Positions 11,640 to 22,864 of a stretch of 64,000 bases of DNA are shown here, piece after piece. Below the pieces are notes generated by a model. The model had not been told where the DNA came from. It did not search any database and was given only the letters and a program-made list of their open reading frames with translations. The number at the start of each line of letters is the position of its first letter. The stretch's first letter is position 1. A program made the position numbers and the translations under genes. Origin of the DNA: Schistocephalus solidus (Eukaryota > Platyhelminthes > Cestoda > Diphyllobothriidea > Diphyllobothriidae); the NCBI GenBank assembly GCA_017591395.1, contig WEDG01002551.1, positions 62,001-126,000 of the forward strand, written 5' to 3'.

Positions 11640-12535
11640 ACATTCATGTACACCAATGCACAGAGTATATTATCGAAACTCGACGAGCTTAAGATTCATG
11701 TCTGCGATCTATCGCCAGATATAATTTCCGTAACGGAAACTTGGTTGTCCCACCACGTGGACGACAGGGAGGTAGCTATGGCTGGCTACCAACTTTTTAG
11801 AAAAGAGCGTCAATGAGGCGGCGTACTAACATATGTGAATAGTGAACTTACAGTTTTAGACAAAACTTATAAACTTGCGTCTACTTCCGATGCGATATGG
11901 CTTTCCATAAAATTGCCAGGTTCATCAAGTCTAGATGTCCAGACAGTCTACCGCCCACCGAGAAGAGACCCCGTAGCCTACGCTTACCTGCTAGAGGAGC
12001 TTGAAAAGATTTCTACACGGTTGGATATCCTGATCATGGGTGACTTCAATGCGCCTCACATCGACTGGAGCTCGATCTGTGCACATAGTTCTGATCATGT
12101 CTTTGACGGTTGTCTTCTGAGCACGATCCCAAAAGCTACTTCTAACACAGCACATCACTTTTCCAACAAAAGGGTTTGCGAAGGACAACAGGCTGATTGC
12201 CTGGACCTCATTCTCACGAAGTCGCAGGACAGCATCGACGAAGTTTCATGTCTACCGCCATTAGGTAAAAGTGACCACGTGGTACTGCGATGGGAATACT
12301 CACTATTTTCTATACCAGCAAGGTCCACAACAATCAGAACGAATATAAAGCAAGGCTATTTTGGTGGAATGAGGGCCGAACTCATGCGCACTCAGTGGGA
12401 ACCTTTAATCTTTGGAAATGTAACCGAGGACTGGGAAACGTTCCGGGGCATACTGCACAGGCTCATCGAAAATCACTGTTTGATTTTGAGAAAGAGGTTA
12501 ACCAACAGACCGTGATGGCTTACGCAGGCCTTAAA
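11640..12535 (+). pseudogene. B1 APE-type endonuclease remnant
   Basis: Reads from FMYTNAQSILSKLDELK through SVTETWL and the damaged GGVLTYV loop (stop near 11815) into a long open part at 11835-12515. That part carries MGDFNAPHIDW, DLILTKSQDSIDEVSCLPPL and GKSDHVVLRWEYSL. The GDFNAP and SDH catalytic boxes are intact, better preserved than in family A. A frameshift near 12490 separates it from the RT. Confidence 0.85.
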
Positions 12536-13476
12536 AATCGAAGTTAACAAAAAGCGGAGATTGTGGACAAAATCACTTACGGACGGAACTCCTGCATTTC
12601 AAAATGCGTACAAAATGCAAAGAAACCGGGTCAAGGGCCTGATTGTGAAAACAAGACAGGCTTTCGAAGTAGACCTGCTGAACCTGGCCACCGTGAACTC
12701 GAAACTGTTTAACAGTAACCTCAGGCAGAATACACGGAACAAGGATCCGCTACCCCTGCTGAGGACCGCCGAGGGTATAGACCTTACTGAAGATGGTGCG
12801 AAGGCTGATCATCTTTTGTAATTTTTCTGGTCTGTTTTCATAAAGGAAACGAGATACGATTGCCCTACCGGTGGTTTCGAAATGGATTTTAATTTTCGAG
12901 ACTGCTCATTTGCCCGAGACTATTGTTCTCAAGGAAATTTTGGGGTTAAAGGAATCTAAGTCATAGGGTCCCGATGAAGTACCTGCCAAGCTATTGAAAG
13001 AGCTCGCGAGAGAACTGGCAAAACCAATCTCTTGCTTTTCCAAAAATCCTTCCAGACCGGAAGTCGACCAGATGATTGGAAATCCACATGGATTACGCCA
13101 CTCTATATGGGTGGAAGTCGGCTCTCTGCAAACACTTATCGACCGGTCAGAATAACTTCAGTTTGCTGCAAAAGCATGGAAAAAAGTAATTAAAGCATAA
13201 ACTAATGCAGTTCCTAGAACATAACAATCTGCATTCAAGGGTCCAGCACGTTTTCCGTAGAGGTAGATCCTGCGTTACAAATTTGCTCTACTGTTTAGAA
13301 CGTTGGACTGAGGCGTTCGATAGAGGAAATACGGTGCACGCAGTCTATATTGACTTCGAAAAGTTTGTTGATAGCGTGCCGCACCACCGCCTTCTTTATA
13401 AACGCAACCGCATAGGAGTAAGAGGTAGACTTCTGACATGGATAAAAAACTTATTAACTGGCAATTCACAAACTGG
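12536..13476 (+). pseudogene. B1 reverse transcriptase, N-terminal part only
   Basis: Covers the linker (KSLTDGTPAFQNAYKMQRNR), the decayed thumb/finger region, YRPVRITSVCCKSMEK, VFRRGRSCVTNLLYCLERW and motif A as YIDFEKFVDSVPHHRLL, ending at ILLTGNSQT near 13476. Motifs B and C are absent. There are several frame breaks between 12821 and 13205. Confidence 0.85.
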
Positions 13477-13499
13477 GCTTTCACTAGTAGCTTCAGGGA

Positions 13500-14380
13500 C
13501 TCCCTGAAATACGAGACTTAGAGACCTGTCAGTGAAAAAACTTGTGTCTGCATCCTATTTTTAGTGATGGACGGTTGAAGTTGTCAATTAAGGTTTGAGG
13601 TTTGTCGATAAGTTTTACGCATAGGTGATGAACAGATTTAGGCCTTTACTGTGCTGAGTAACATGCTCTGCACCATTGTAAGCCGATGGACATGCATAGG
13701 GCGTGCTGCTGGCACACTTTCGTAGTGTTATTGTGACGGTACGATTACTGCCTGTTGATTTTTCAAGGGCCATCAATCGCTTCTTTTCTTTTGTACAAAT
13801 TGATTCTGTAGGCCCCAGATTTTCTTTACTTTGGGAGATGCCTATTTTCTTTTTGTTTACCTCTATTTCAACTGATTGAGACGTTTGTTCTCGGGACTTT
13901 GTTTGTTTTCTTTTTTTGTTTCGCTTAATATTGTGTCTATCGACCTTCAGCGTTTCCCTGTGCAATTTCCAGTCTGGCCCTCTGACCTTTTCTAATCACT
14001 TTTGTATCGTTTTATGGTGATTTTGTTATTTTTGGTGAGTACTGCTATTATTGCTGAGATGAGGTTGAGGGTCTCCGTCTTAACTCAAAACTCGGCTACT
14101 GAGTTCTTAGCATCCATTCCAGAGTGCCAGCACTTCATTGTTTACCCTACTTGGGGAAGATTTCAGTAGTGCATTGCTTTCTTCAATATTGATATTCTTT
14201 GGTTTTTCTCGACCAGCTGAGAGTTACTTTATTATTTGCCATACATTTTTGTCAAAATAAATTAAAAAGGGCTTAAAACAGTGGAAGAGATCATTGTTTT
14301 TTGAGTATGAACAATTTTATCTGCCAGCTGTCCGGGCTTGGCTGAGCAGAGAAGAGCGTCGGTCACTAATCGAGAGGTTC
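13500..14380 (-). pseudogene. CR1-like ORF1 fragment Fp (same family as F1)
   Basis: On the minus strand, 13965-13615 encodes a Lys/Arg-rich stretch (VDRHNIKRNKKRKQTKS) that matches the + strand of F1 at about 25290 (VKRHNIKRNKKRKRTKS). Upstream, 13970-14320 aligns base by base with F1 25000-25240 (for example ATTGAAGAAAGCA and GAGTTTTGAG.TA). Farther upstream, 14326-14380 matches the antisense tRNA-like head of F1 at 24870-24915. The element is cut at 14380/14381 by the 3' end of B2. Confidence 0.7.
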
Positions 14381-14398
14381 AGTATCAGTATCAGTATA
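14381..14398 (-). repeat. Family B 3' tail (ACTGAT)n
   Basis: Minus strand reads ACTGATACTGATACT at the end of a 3'UTR shared with 37588-37601 and 61570-61586. Confidence 0.85.
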
Positions 14399-15044
14399 TT
14401 TGAGGGAGATGTAGGTGAGTCACCTTTGAGTTTCCTATTTGTACATGTGAGTTGTGGTATCAAAAAAATAGTATCTCGATATGTTGGCGAGGCCAACATA
14501 GTGGAACATAGTTAAAAAAGAGCAGACAGTGAAAAAAAACTCCCAGTGATATTTAGGAGATAAAACTGTCGCCCTTGGGAGGGGGTCCAACGGGGGGCAT
14601 TTCGGAGGTCACATGAATCAGCCAGATGATTCCTTGCTGATTGCAGAGTCCGTTGAGGGATTTTAAAGGCGGAAATATATGTTCAGATCATCCTCGATTA
14701 GTTGCGGTTCGAACCAAGGGAGAACGTTAATACACCTCATGGACGACGGTCGCCAGGTCCAGCTGATGCGAATACTCACGGTGTCACCAAGGTGTGCAAA
14801 TAAGTTAAGCAGCGAAGACCTCGAGGACCCCAACTTGGGAATAATGGGAGAATGCAAGCCCTCGAACGTAAATAACAAACATGAAGACATTTTACTCAAA
14901 TATAGCTTATAGTATCATAAATTCCTTATTTTCTGACGTCACACTTGCAGCTTTCAGTTAGTGTTGTAGCTCGCACCATTATATCGATCTAACTTTCGCT
15001 TAAAAACCTCCAAGGAGTCCGACATAACAACATCTAGAGGAAGA

Positions 15045-16800
15045 TTATTCCAAGCTTCGACTACTCTTTTGGAGAAAAAAGTACTTCCGAGTGTCTAGTC
15101 TTGCTCCAGTCATACGTAATTTGAGAGGATGACCTCTCAAGTTCGTTGTTGTGGCTAGCTCGAAGAAATAACCCGGGACGAGACAACAGTCCTGGACGCG
15201 TAGTATGCGGAATGTTAGTATTAGGTCCCCCCGAAGCTGTCTAAGGCGCAAGGGAAAGAGATTAAGATTCGACAGCCGTGTTTCATAAGGCTGTGAGCCA
15301 TGTCCAAGGACAAGTTTGGTTGCTTGCCTTTGGAAATTTTCGAGGATTTTGATGTCCTTCGCCGCCCAGGGTCTCTAAGCTTGGATAGCGGACTCCAACT
15401 GTGGTCGCACGGATGTTCCGAAGACTTAAGCGAAGCAGTCGGTAGTGAAGGCTGCAAAAGCTCGTTAAACGAGGTACAGAATCGACATGGCTGACTTCGC
15501 TACCTTTGCGCAATGTAAGGAGGGTTTAAGCGAGGGCATGATCCAGATTCCAAGGTCCTTTTGGACATCCACTTCTCTCAATGGAATACCATTCAGACTG
15601 TAAACCGTACGGTTCAAAGGATTGCTTTTCCCGACGCGTATGATGTTGAACTTGCTCTCATTAAATCGCAAGAGCCAGTCATTTGACCATTTCTGGAGTC
15701 GATTTAAGTTTGCCTGCAAGTTCTCTTCGTCAGCCGCAGTTTGAATGACGCGCCAACGTTTGAGATCATCGGCAAACATGACAATATCGCAGTCCAGTTC
15801 GTTGGCCCAATCGTTGATGTAGACAATGAACAAAATAGGGCCGAGAACAGAGCCTTGGGGAACACCACTCTCAAGCTCAACTTTAGTCGAGTGTTTGTCG
15901 CGTATATGGACAGTTTGTGAGCGGCCAGTTAAGAAGTTTTCTATCCATGTCAGAAGTCTACCTCTTACGCCTATGCGGTTGAGTTTATAAAGAAGGCGGT
16001 GGTGCGGCACGCTATCAAAAGCCTTTTGAAGTCTATATAGACTGCGTGCACCGTATTACCACTATCGACCGCTTCAGTCCAACGTTCTTAACAGTAGAGC
16101 AAATTTGTGACGCAGGATCTACCTCTACGGAAACCATGCTGGGCTTCGGATAGCAGATTTTTATGCTCGAAGAACTGCATAAGTTGTTGCTTAATTATTT
16201 TTTCCATGATTTTGCAGCAAACTGAAGTAAGGCTGACCGGTCGATAATTATTTGCAGAGACCCGTCTTCCACCCTTATAAAGCGGCGTAATCCATGCGGA
16301 TTTCCAGTCGGCTAGTAGACTTCCGGTCTGGAAGGATGTTTGGAAAAGCGAAGAGAGTGGTTTGCCAACTCTCTCGCGAGCTCTTTCAACAGCTTGGCAG
16401 GTAATTCATCGGGACCCGGTGACTTCGATACATTCAGCCCCAAAAGTTCCTTGAGGACAGTAGTCTCGGTGAAATTAACAGTCTCGACTATTGTATTCAC
16501 TTCGAAGCCATCGGTAGGGTGATCGTATCTCGTTTCCTATGTGAAAACAGACTGGAAAAATTCCGAAAGATGATCAGCCTTCGCACCGTCTTCAGTAAGG
16601 TTTATACCCTCGGCGGTCCTCAGCAGGGGGTATCGGATCCTTGTTCCGTGTATTCTGCCTGAGGTTACCGTAAAACAGTTAAGGGTTCACGGTGGCCCGG
16701 TTCAGCAGGTCCACTTCGAAAGCCTGTCTTGTTCTAAAAATATGGCCCTTGACCCGATTTCTCTGCATTTTGTACGCATTTAGAGATGCAGGCGTTCCGC
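15045..16800 (-). pseudogene. B2 reverse transcriptase
   Basis: Best-preserved CR1-like RT in the window. It holds SKSPGPDELPAKLLKEL (about 16430), NYRPVSLTSVCCKIMEK, HGFRRGRSC, motif A with DFKKAFDSVPHHRLLYKL, then an open stretch 16010-15465. That stretch has VPQGSVLGPILFIVYINDW (motif B), MFADDLK (motif C, about 15776-15759), RLQKWSNDWLLRFNESK and LNGIPLREVDVQKDLGIW. The C-terminal part runs through QPYETRLSNLNLFPL and LRGHPLKLRMTGARLDTRK to about 15045. The catalytic Asp pair is intact, but frameshifts at about 16310, 16050, 15465 and 15240 break the chain. Confidence 0.92.
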
Positions 16801-16803
16801 CCG

Positions 16804-17745
16804 TTAGCGATTTTTTCCACAATCTCCGTTTTTGTAACTTCGATTTTTAAGGCCTGTGTAAGCCATCGCGGTCTGTTGGTTTACCTTTTTCTCAAAATCG
16901 GACAGTGATTTTCGATGAGCCTGTGCAGTATGTCCCGGAACGTTTCCCAGTCCTCGGTTTATGTTTCCAAAGAATAAAGTTTCCCACTGAGTGCGCATGA
17001 GTTCAGCCCTCATTCCAACGAAATCGCCTAGCCATATATTCCTTCTGATTGTTGTGGGTCTTGTTGGTATAGAAAATAGTGAGTACTCCCGTCGCAGTAC
17101 CACGTGGCCACTTTTGCCTAGCGGTGGTAGACATGACACTTCGTCGATGCTGTCGTGCGCGTTTGCGAGAACTAGGTCCAGGCAATTGGCCTGTTGTCCT
17201 TCGCACACCCTGGTTGGAAAAGTGACGTGCTGTGTGAGACGTAGCTTTAGCGTCGTGCTCAGAAAACAACCGTCAAAGGCTAGATCAGAACTATGTGCCC
17301 AGGTTGAGCTCCAGTCGATGTGAGGCGCATTGAAGTCACCCATGATCTGGATATCCGACCGTGTAGCAATCTTTTCCAGCTCCTCTAGCAGGTAAGCATC
17401 GGCTACGGGGTCTCTTCTCCGTGGGCGGTAGACTGTCGGGACATCTAGAATTGATGTACCTGACACTTTTACGGATAGCCATATCGCCTCGGAAGTAGAC
17501 GCGGGTTAATAAGTTTTTTCTTAAACTGTAAGTTCGCTTTTCACGTATGTGAGTACGCCACCTCCTTGACGCTCTTTCCTGTTTTTTCGAAAATGTTGGT
17601 AGCCAGCCATAGTAACCTCCCTGTCGTCCACGTGGTGGGACAACCAAGTTTCTAGTACGGAAATTATATCTGGAAATAGATCGCAGACATGAATCTTAAG
17701 CTCGTCGAGCTTCGATAATATACTCTGTGTATTGGTGTACAGAAA
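16804..17745 (-). pseudogene. B2 APE-type endonuclease
   Basis: Starts with FLYTNTQSILSKLDELKIH. It continues through the ETWL box, DDREV.MAGYQHFRK, the GGGVLTYV loop, VYRPRRRDPVADAYLLEEL, IMGDFNAPHIDW, NCLDLVLANAHDSIDEVSCL and GKSGHVVLRREYSL. The SDH box reads SGH, so one catalytic residue is lost. Frame breaks lie near 17500 and 17466. It belongs to the same ORF2 as the RT that follows. Confidence 0.87.
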
Positions 17746-17798
17746 TGTTAGTTTTCGGTTTGCTCGGAAAGTGCTAACAGTCGGGCGCGAGCCCCTGA

Positions 17799-18993
17799 TT
17801 ACTGGGCCAACTGCGTGGTAATCCGGAACGGGCCTCTCCAGGGGGAGAACAATGGACGATGGATCACTTGGTTGTTGTAAATAACCAAATTTTTTTCCCC
17901 CTCGCTGAGCCGCCGTCTTAGTTCGATGATAAGTTGATGGCGTTTGTTCCGCTCCGCAGGTGAGAAGTCCTGTTGAAAAAAAACTCCAGGGTTTGAGTTT
18001 TTTAACTTAAAGTGCCTCAACAGAATGAGACTGGCTTCCTGGCTACTGGTCAAGATAACTTTTAGAGGCCTAGGACGTGTTGATTTAGATTGGCTTTCGG
18101 GCCGTTTTCCAAAACGGAAAGCTTTTTTTAATTCAATCGACGTATTAGGTTCCAGCATATTGTTCAGGAGTTTACCAAAGCGGTTCATGTCTTCAGAATA
18201 TTGGTCTACTGGAGTCGCAGCTGTTGATTTAGGTAGTCCCTGTATTATGAAACTTTTTTTCTATCCATGGCATTTTTTGTAACTACGACGCTGTCTTCCA
18301 CTATTTGTTGGGAAGGTTTCACGTTGCGCACTGGTGATGATGGAGGGGATGTTGATTGGCTATGTGTTTGGCTTTGATCAGGTTTTATTTGGTTTCAGCG
18401 ACTTTTATGGGTTCAACGATTTGGAATCGCAGGTGGTAGTTTCGGTTTGGGAATCGATTCCACTGCTTGTCCTTGGTGTGATAATCCCAGTAGTTCCTGT
18501 GGAGGATAAGGCAATGGTCAAAGCCCCGTGTTCGAGCCTATTTGAGGAATCTTTCGAAGTCGGTTTTACATTGGCTTTTTCCTTTTTGGTGTCAGTTTTG
18601 CGTTTTGGACGGCTTTTTTGTTTTAGGCAGACTATTTTTGTCCTGCACCGTTGGTACTTGTTGTTCGGTAGCCGTAGCAGCTGTCGAAGTTGTTTTTGGG
18701 ATACACTTTGATCAAGTATCAATAGTTTTGCTTCTGGTAATTCGTTCAGTGGACTCCTGAGTGGCATCTACTGCTTTATAGGTGCCTTTTAGCGCAGATT
18801 TTATTTGTCTTATCTCATCCTCGAGCTGGTTTAGCTTCATGGACAGTTTTTGACAGCCTCCACAAATGTCAGTGTTGTCAATAGCGTGCATATTAATTTG
18901 AGAGAGTGCTCGCCGCCGTGATGAGATGGTCGAGTTGTTAGCGAGCGTCGCCATCGCGTTGGTGGTCGTGGGTTCAATCACGGCTTGCGGCAT
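17799..18993 (-). pseudogene. B2 ORF1
   Basis: ATG at 18993 opens MPQAVIEPTTTNAMATLANN, then ICGGCQKLSMKLNQLEDEIR (coiled coil) and a Ser/Thr/Lys-rich linker. The C-terminal conserved domain is at 18188-17799 (MNRFGKLLNNMLEPNTSIEL ... RPLKVILTSS ... FSPAERNKRHQLIIELRRRL). The three pieces are in different frames. The N-terminus overlaps the antisense of a tRNA-like sequence at 18920-18993, exactly as in B1. Confidence 0.8.
18920..18993 (+). other. tRNA-like sequence antisense to B2 ORF1 start
   Basis: The + strand reads an A-box-like TGGTCGAGTTG at 18927-18937 and a B-box-like GGGTTCAATCA at 18970-18980. It aligns with the minus strand of 10397-10480 over its whole length. Both ends coincide with the first ~25 codons of ORF1. 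Confidence 0.65.
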
Positions 18994-19612
18994 GACTTTT
19001 TAAATTCTTGTGTGGTGACTTAAGAAGTAACGGGTGGCTAGGTGTAGGTTTACACTATCAGCGCTTTTACACAAGCATTATATAATTATCCCCCGAACGT
19101 TATTAACTACTTCTGCTTGTGGAAGTTGTTCAAAATATTTGTTATAACGAGTTACTCGATATAAATTGCACAATCAATTAGACAGAATATGGATAATGAA
19201 CGACTCAGTCTGTTTTGTAGATACTCCTCAGGAAGCCTGACGAGCAGTTAGAGCCTGGATTGGACTGGTAGGTTGTGTAGGCCAAGCCAAGATTTCCGGC
19301 AGGTTGCTCTATTCGGAGAACCGTCCTAGTCGAACAAAAGTCCTCAGAAACCCTGGTGAGCCGTCAGAGAATGGATTGGACTGGTAGGTTATGTAGGCCA
19401 AGATTTCTGACAGTGCTCGATTTGGAGAACTCTCCTGGTCAAACTGTGAGGGTATCGAAGGCAACTGAGCGGAAGGCAACTGATTCAATAATTTGAACCA
19501 ATTAATGTCTGTGGACTGATTGTTTCAGTGCAAAGACTCGATTAAATTCGGTCTTCTTGTTGCTCGAAAATTCAAACCGCACGGCAACCGTTCAGTTGGT
19601 TGTTAAAATTCC

Positions 19613-20159
19613 AGTCATGGCAGCGAACGTTTGTCTCGCGTAGTAGGGTCGTGAAAATTTGAATTTTACATCCCACCAAGATCCCTATGAGACTGCATTA
19701 AATTTTAATGAGCAGTTTAACTTACAAAGGGACTGGTTTGCTGAGCGCAAGAAGAAGCACATTTCGGAATCAAATTCCGTATCGAATTTAAATACAAAGC
19801 AAAGACTGACTCAGCCTTTGAAGCGAGTTTCTCAATATTTTTTCATTCCTTTCTGATGTTCGACCATTTCGCCGGCGGAAGACCATATTCCGAAGGCCAT
19901 AGGAGGCGGTTTTCGCAGGGACCCGAAGGAAGCTGAATTAGCTACTTTGTTAAGATTCCAAAAGTGAGTTTATGGGAGTCGCATTGGAGGGCGGGATTAT
20001 CACTTCTTAGCTAATCCTTGTGAAATGCGGACAATAAGTGATCCAATTTCAACTTATTTTTTTGGTGCGTTACTTCGGGCACAAATAAATGAGCAAAATA
20101 TCAAGACTTAAAGAAACGAACGATTTCGAACCAAATTAAAACGACTTACGCAAGATAAC
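19613..20159. other. Short intergenic stretch
   Basis: No supported gene is seen. The first ~70 bases may be the detached 5' part of element Fp, because GGTTGTTAAAATTCC at 19598-19612 and what follows loosely matches F1 24790-24860 in reverse complement. The rest could be decayed ORF1 of element I. Confidence 0.35.
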
Positions 20160-22687
20160 CATCACGAATGGACAAAGCCTGTTCAAAAATGTTTTAAAAA
20201 TTAGAAGCTTCATGGATGAAATTTAAACAGAAGTCATGGTTTTGACAGAAAATTGGCTTGTTTGCTGACATCACGGTCTTTAAACGGTCTCTCGGTGATT
20301 ATTAACACTTTAGAATGGATGAGCACCTGCTCGAAGGAAAGAAGCTACAACCAATATGGTCAAGTGTCCACATTGTCTTACACTTCGATTACCCAATGTT
20401 TTCTAAACCAAGTCTACTTAATTGGTGAGATGGAAGCATCTAGAAAGGTAATTAGGAAATTATGAGAATAAAAGTCTCGGGTTCACCAGGGGGAGCTGAA
20501 TTTATTGGTAAAATACGTGACTAATGAAGAACGTTAAGTTCGTTACTGTAAATGTTTTTTGACCACAGCTGTACTCTCAGGGAAAAGACGCCAACCATCT
20601 GAAGTGGGTTAGCACGGAAATTCAAACATTATTTTAGAAAATAAATCGCTATTGATAAACTTTCAGGCTAACTGACACCGGTGAGCATTTGTGGAAATAT
20701 AAGAAACAACGAAACAATTTACAAAAATAAGGCTGTAAGGCTTCGGAGGAATTTTGAATTTCAACTTAACTCGCTGGAACACCCCGAAATCTTATATGGT
20801 CACATAAGCAGCACTAAAAGAAACTGATACCAAATCTCTGATCTTAGTTTTCTAGACAGAGCATTAGAGACTGATGACCACTCAGGTGTCTTGTGATTCT
20901 TCCCTATTTCGTCTACCCCTTCTTTAATTACTATCAGCTTCTCTTTCAGTAGAGGATTTTGGCAGATTTGAGTAATTCGTTTGACTCACTTGGAAAAAAC
21001 TCGGCCTTTTTCTTTCTTCGACCAAGGAACTGTGCTTTTAGTTGGCACTAATAAGTGCGTAGTCACTCCAGGTAATACCCACCAAATCGCCTGGTCTGGA
21101 TCGAATTCATGTTCTTGTACTTCGACAACTTTATAACGCACTGTGTCGTCCATAACCTATTATATTTCAGAAGTTGTTCAAAGAAGGCTAAATTCCGGAA
21201 GAATCGAAGAGTGTCCTTGACAACCAGATGTAAATAGGAGGATCATGGATGAACGCTGCGAATTACAGCCCAGTCAGCCTAATATGCATTTCTTAAAAAT
21301 AATGAAACGCATTACAGAAAGACATCTAATGCATTTCCTGGAAGAAACCAACCTTTCATGTAGTTGTCAACATAACTTTTGGTGGACAGTTTTGCATTAA
21401 TTGTATTCTCTATGCGCATGAGGAGTGTGTGAGGTCATCAAACAGACGCAATGATATAGATGTTTTGTTCATTAACTTCCGAAAAGCCTTCGATGCCTAA
21501 CCTCATCAATTTTTTTCAAAAGTTTTGGGACGGTATTTTAAGGCAGAATGTTCAGATGGATTGAATATTCTACCTTGGATCGAGTAAAGGTTTGAGAGTT
21601 GTGTCGCACAAGGTTCTGCTTTAGGCCCGTTGCTCTACTTAATCTACATGAACAACTGCCCTGAGGGTGAGCATTGTGAAGCCATCATGTTCGCGGATGA
21701 TAAATATATTTGGCTTGAAATTAGCTGCGTTGACAACGTGAAAAAACTGCAATCAAATTCGGAAAATTAAGTATCTGGTTGACCAGGTAGTTTCTTAAGT
21801 TTTATGCATCCAAATGCGTCGTCCTATATAGTTGTGTCGATCGGAAGGTACCTCCGAAACGCCAGTATTTCATGAATGACACTGTATTAAAAGATGTGTG
21901 AAACGTATACAGATTCGGGCATGTGTACAGTGGTGAACTTATTCCCAATCAGAACACTGTAAGAAGGCAACTATTACGTTACACTGGATCAGACGCGCGT
22001 TGAAATTATTGCCCTGAGCTCTTCGGATAAATGTTAAGCATCTTCTTCGTACCTCATTTAGATTATTAAGTGCCATCTGGATATCTTGGCTGAAGAAAGA
22101 TATTAAAATCCTCAAACAGGTACACCGGAGGGCAACGAAGGTAGTCCATGGTCCTAAGGATGTACCATAGGCTGAAAAACCTCGACTTATTTTCCCTGTC
22201 TTCGGGGCACTTACGGTATAGCCTGCTCTGGAGTATCAGGATAATGCGTGGCCAAGGCTCCTCGTGGAGACAGGAGGATTTCTTTAAGGTTGCCTGTACG
22301 AGTCACCTGGGCATTCATCCGTATAAGGTTAGAAGCAAATGCACGCGATTGGACCTGAGAACTGTTTTCGGCAGCTGAAGAGTGAAAAACTATGGAACTC
22401 GTCTCCAAGTGAAAAAGTTACCACCAGCACCATTTCTGATTTTGAACGATTTGATTTCATAATATTTGACCAAAGACGACTCTCAACACGATAACTTATA
22501 GCCAGCTTTGTGACATTTTTATGGCTCTACTCTCATTTTGCACTTTTTGCATTAAACAGCAATGATTCGCATTTCATTGCGTTTTGTTTTGACTCGATTA
22601 AATTTTCAATTTCGACAATTTTATGCTGACTGGGCATTGCCTGTAAATAAATAAATTGTATATTAAAGGCCCAGAGGGCCCCATCAT
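20160..22687 (+). pseudogene. CR1-like element I: endonuclease and RT remnant with 3' hairpin
   Basis: A heavily decayed ORF2. An endonuclease start (VLTENWL) lies near 20240. A linker follows at 20590-20830 (LWKYKKQRNNLQK). RT blocks follow at 21250-22420: ANYSPVSLICIS, MKRITERHLMHFLEE, DVLFINFRKAFDA (motif A), AQGSALGPLLYLIYMNNC (motif B), MFADDK (motif C, about 21687-21701), RRATKVVHGP and a C-terminus to about 22470. The 3'UTR ends with TAAATAAATAAATTGTATAT and the hairpin GGCCCAGAGGGCC at 22668-22684, shared with element G. Confidence 0.8.
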
Positions 22688-22864
22688 TACAAACTAAGTA
22701 TCGTGGTATAAATAAATACATAGTGGATTATTGCTGCACTATGTGAGCAGCCATATGAACAGCAGAAATGAGTAGTATGTTAGGCATATCCGATTCAGAA
22801 TGATTTGCCATTTTTAAAGCAATAGTCAACAACCTTTGGCATATAGGGTGAACTAGAAAAGAAG

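Larger units (their letters stand above)
9755..13476 (+). mobile_element. CR1-like element B1, 3'-truncated
   Basis: The start is defined by alignment with the full-length copy B2; the shared sequence begins at about AACTGAACGGTTGCCG in B2. It holds the 5'UTR with a two-unit tandem repeat, ORF1, endonuclease, and RT only as far as the LLTGNSQT segment. Similarity to B2 and B3 stops abruptly near 13476, before motif B. Loss of the 3' half is not the usual 5' truncation of non-LTR elements, so a later deletion or rearrangement is inferred. Confidence 0.85.
14381..19612 (-). mobile_element. CR1-like element B2, near full length
   Basis: Reference copy of family B at about 5.2 kb. In minus-strand order it has the 5'UTR with two tandem units (19612-18994), ORF1 (18993-17799), endonuclease (about 17740-16804), RT (about 16800-15045), 3'UTR and an (ACTGAT)n tail at 14398-14381. 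The 3'UTR and tail match B3 (37480-37601) and the fragment at 61065-61586. Frameshifts split each ORF, but FADD is intact. Confidence 0.9.
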
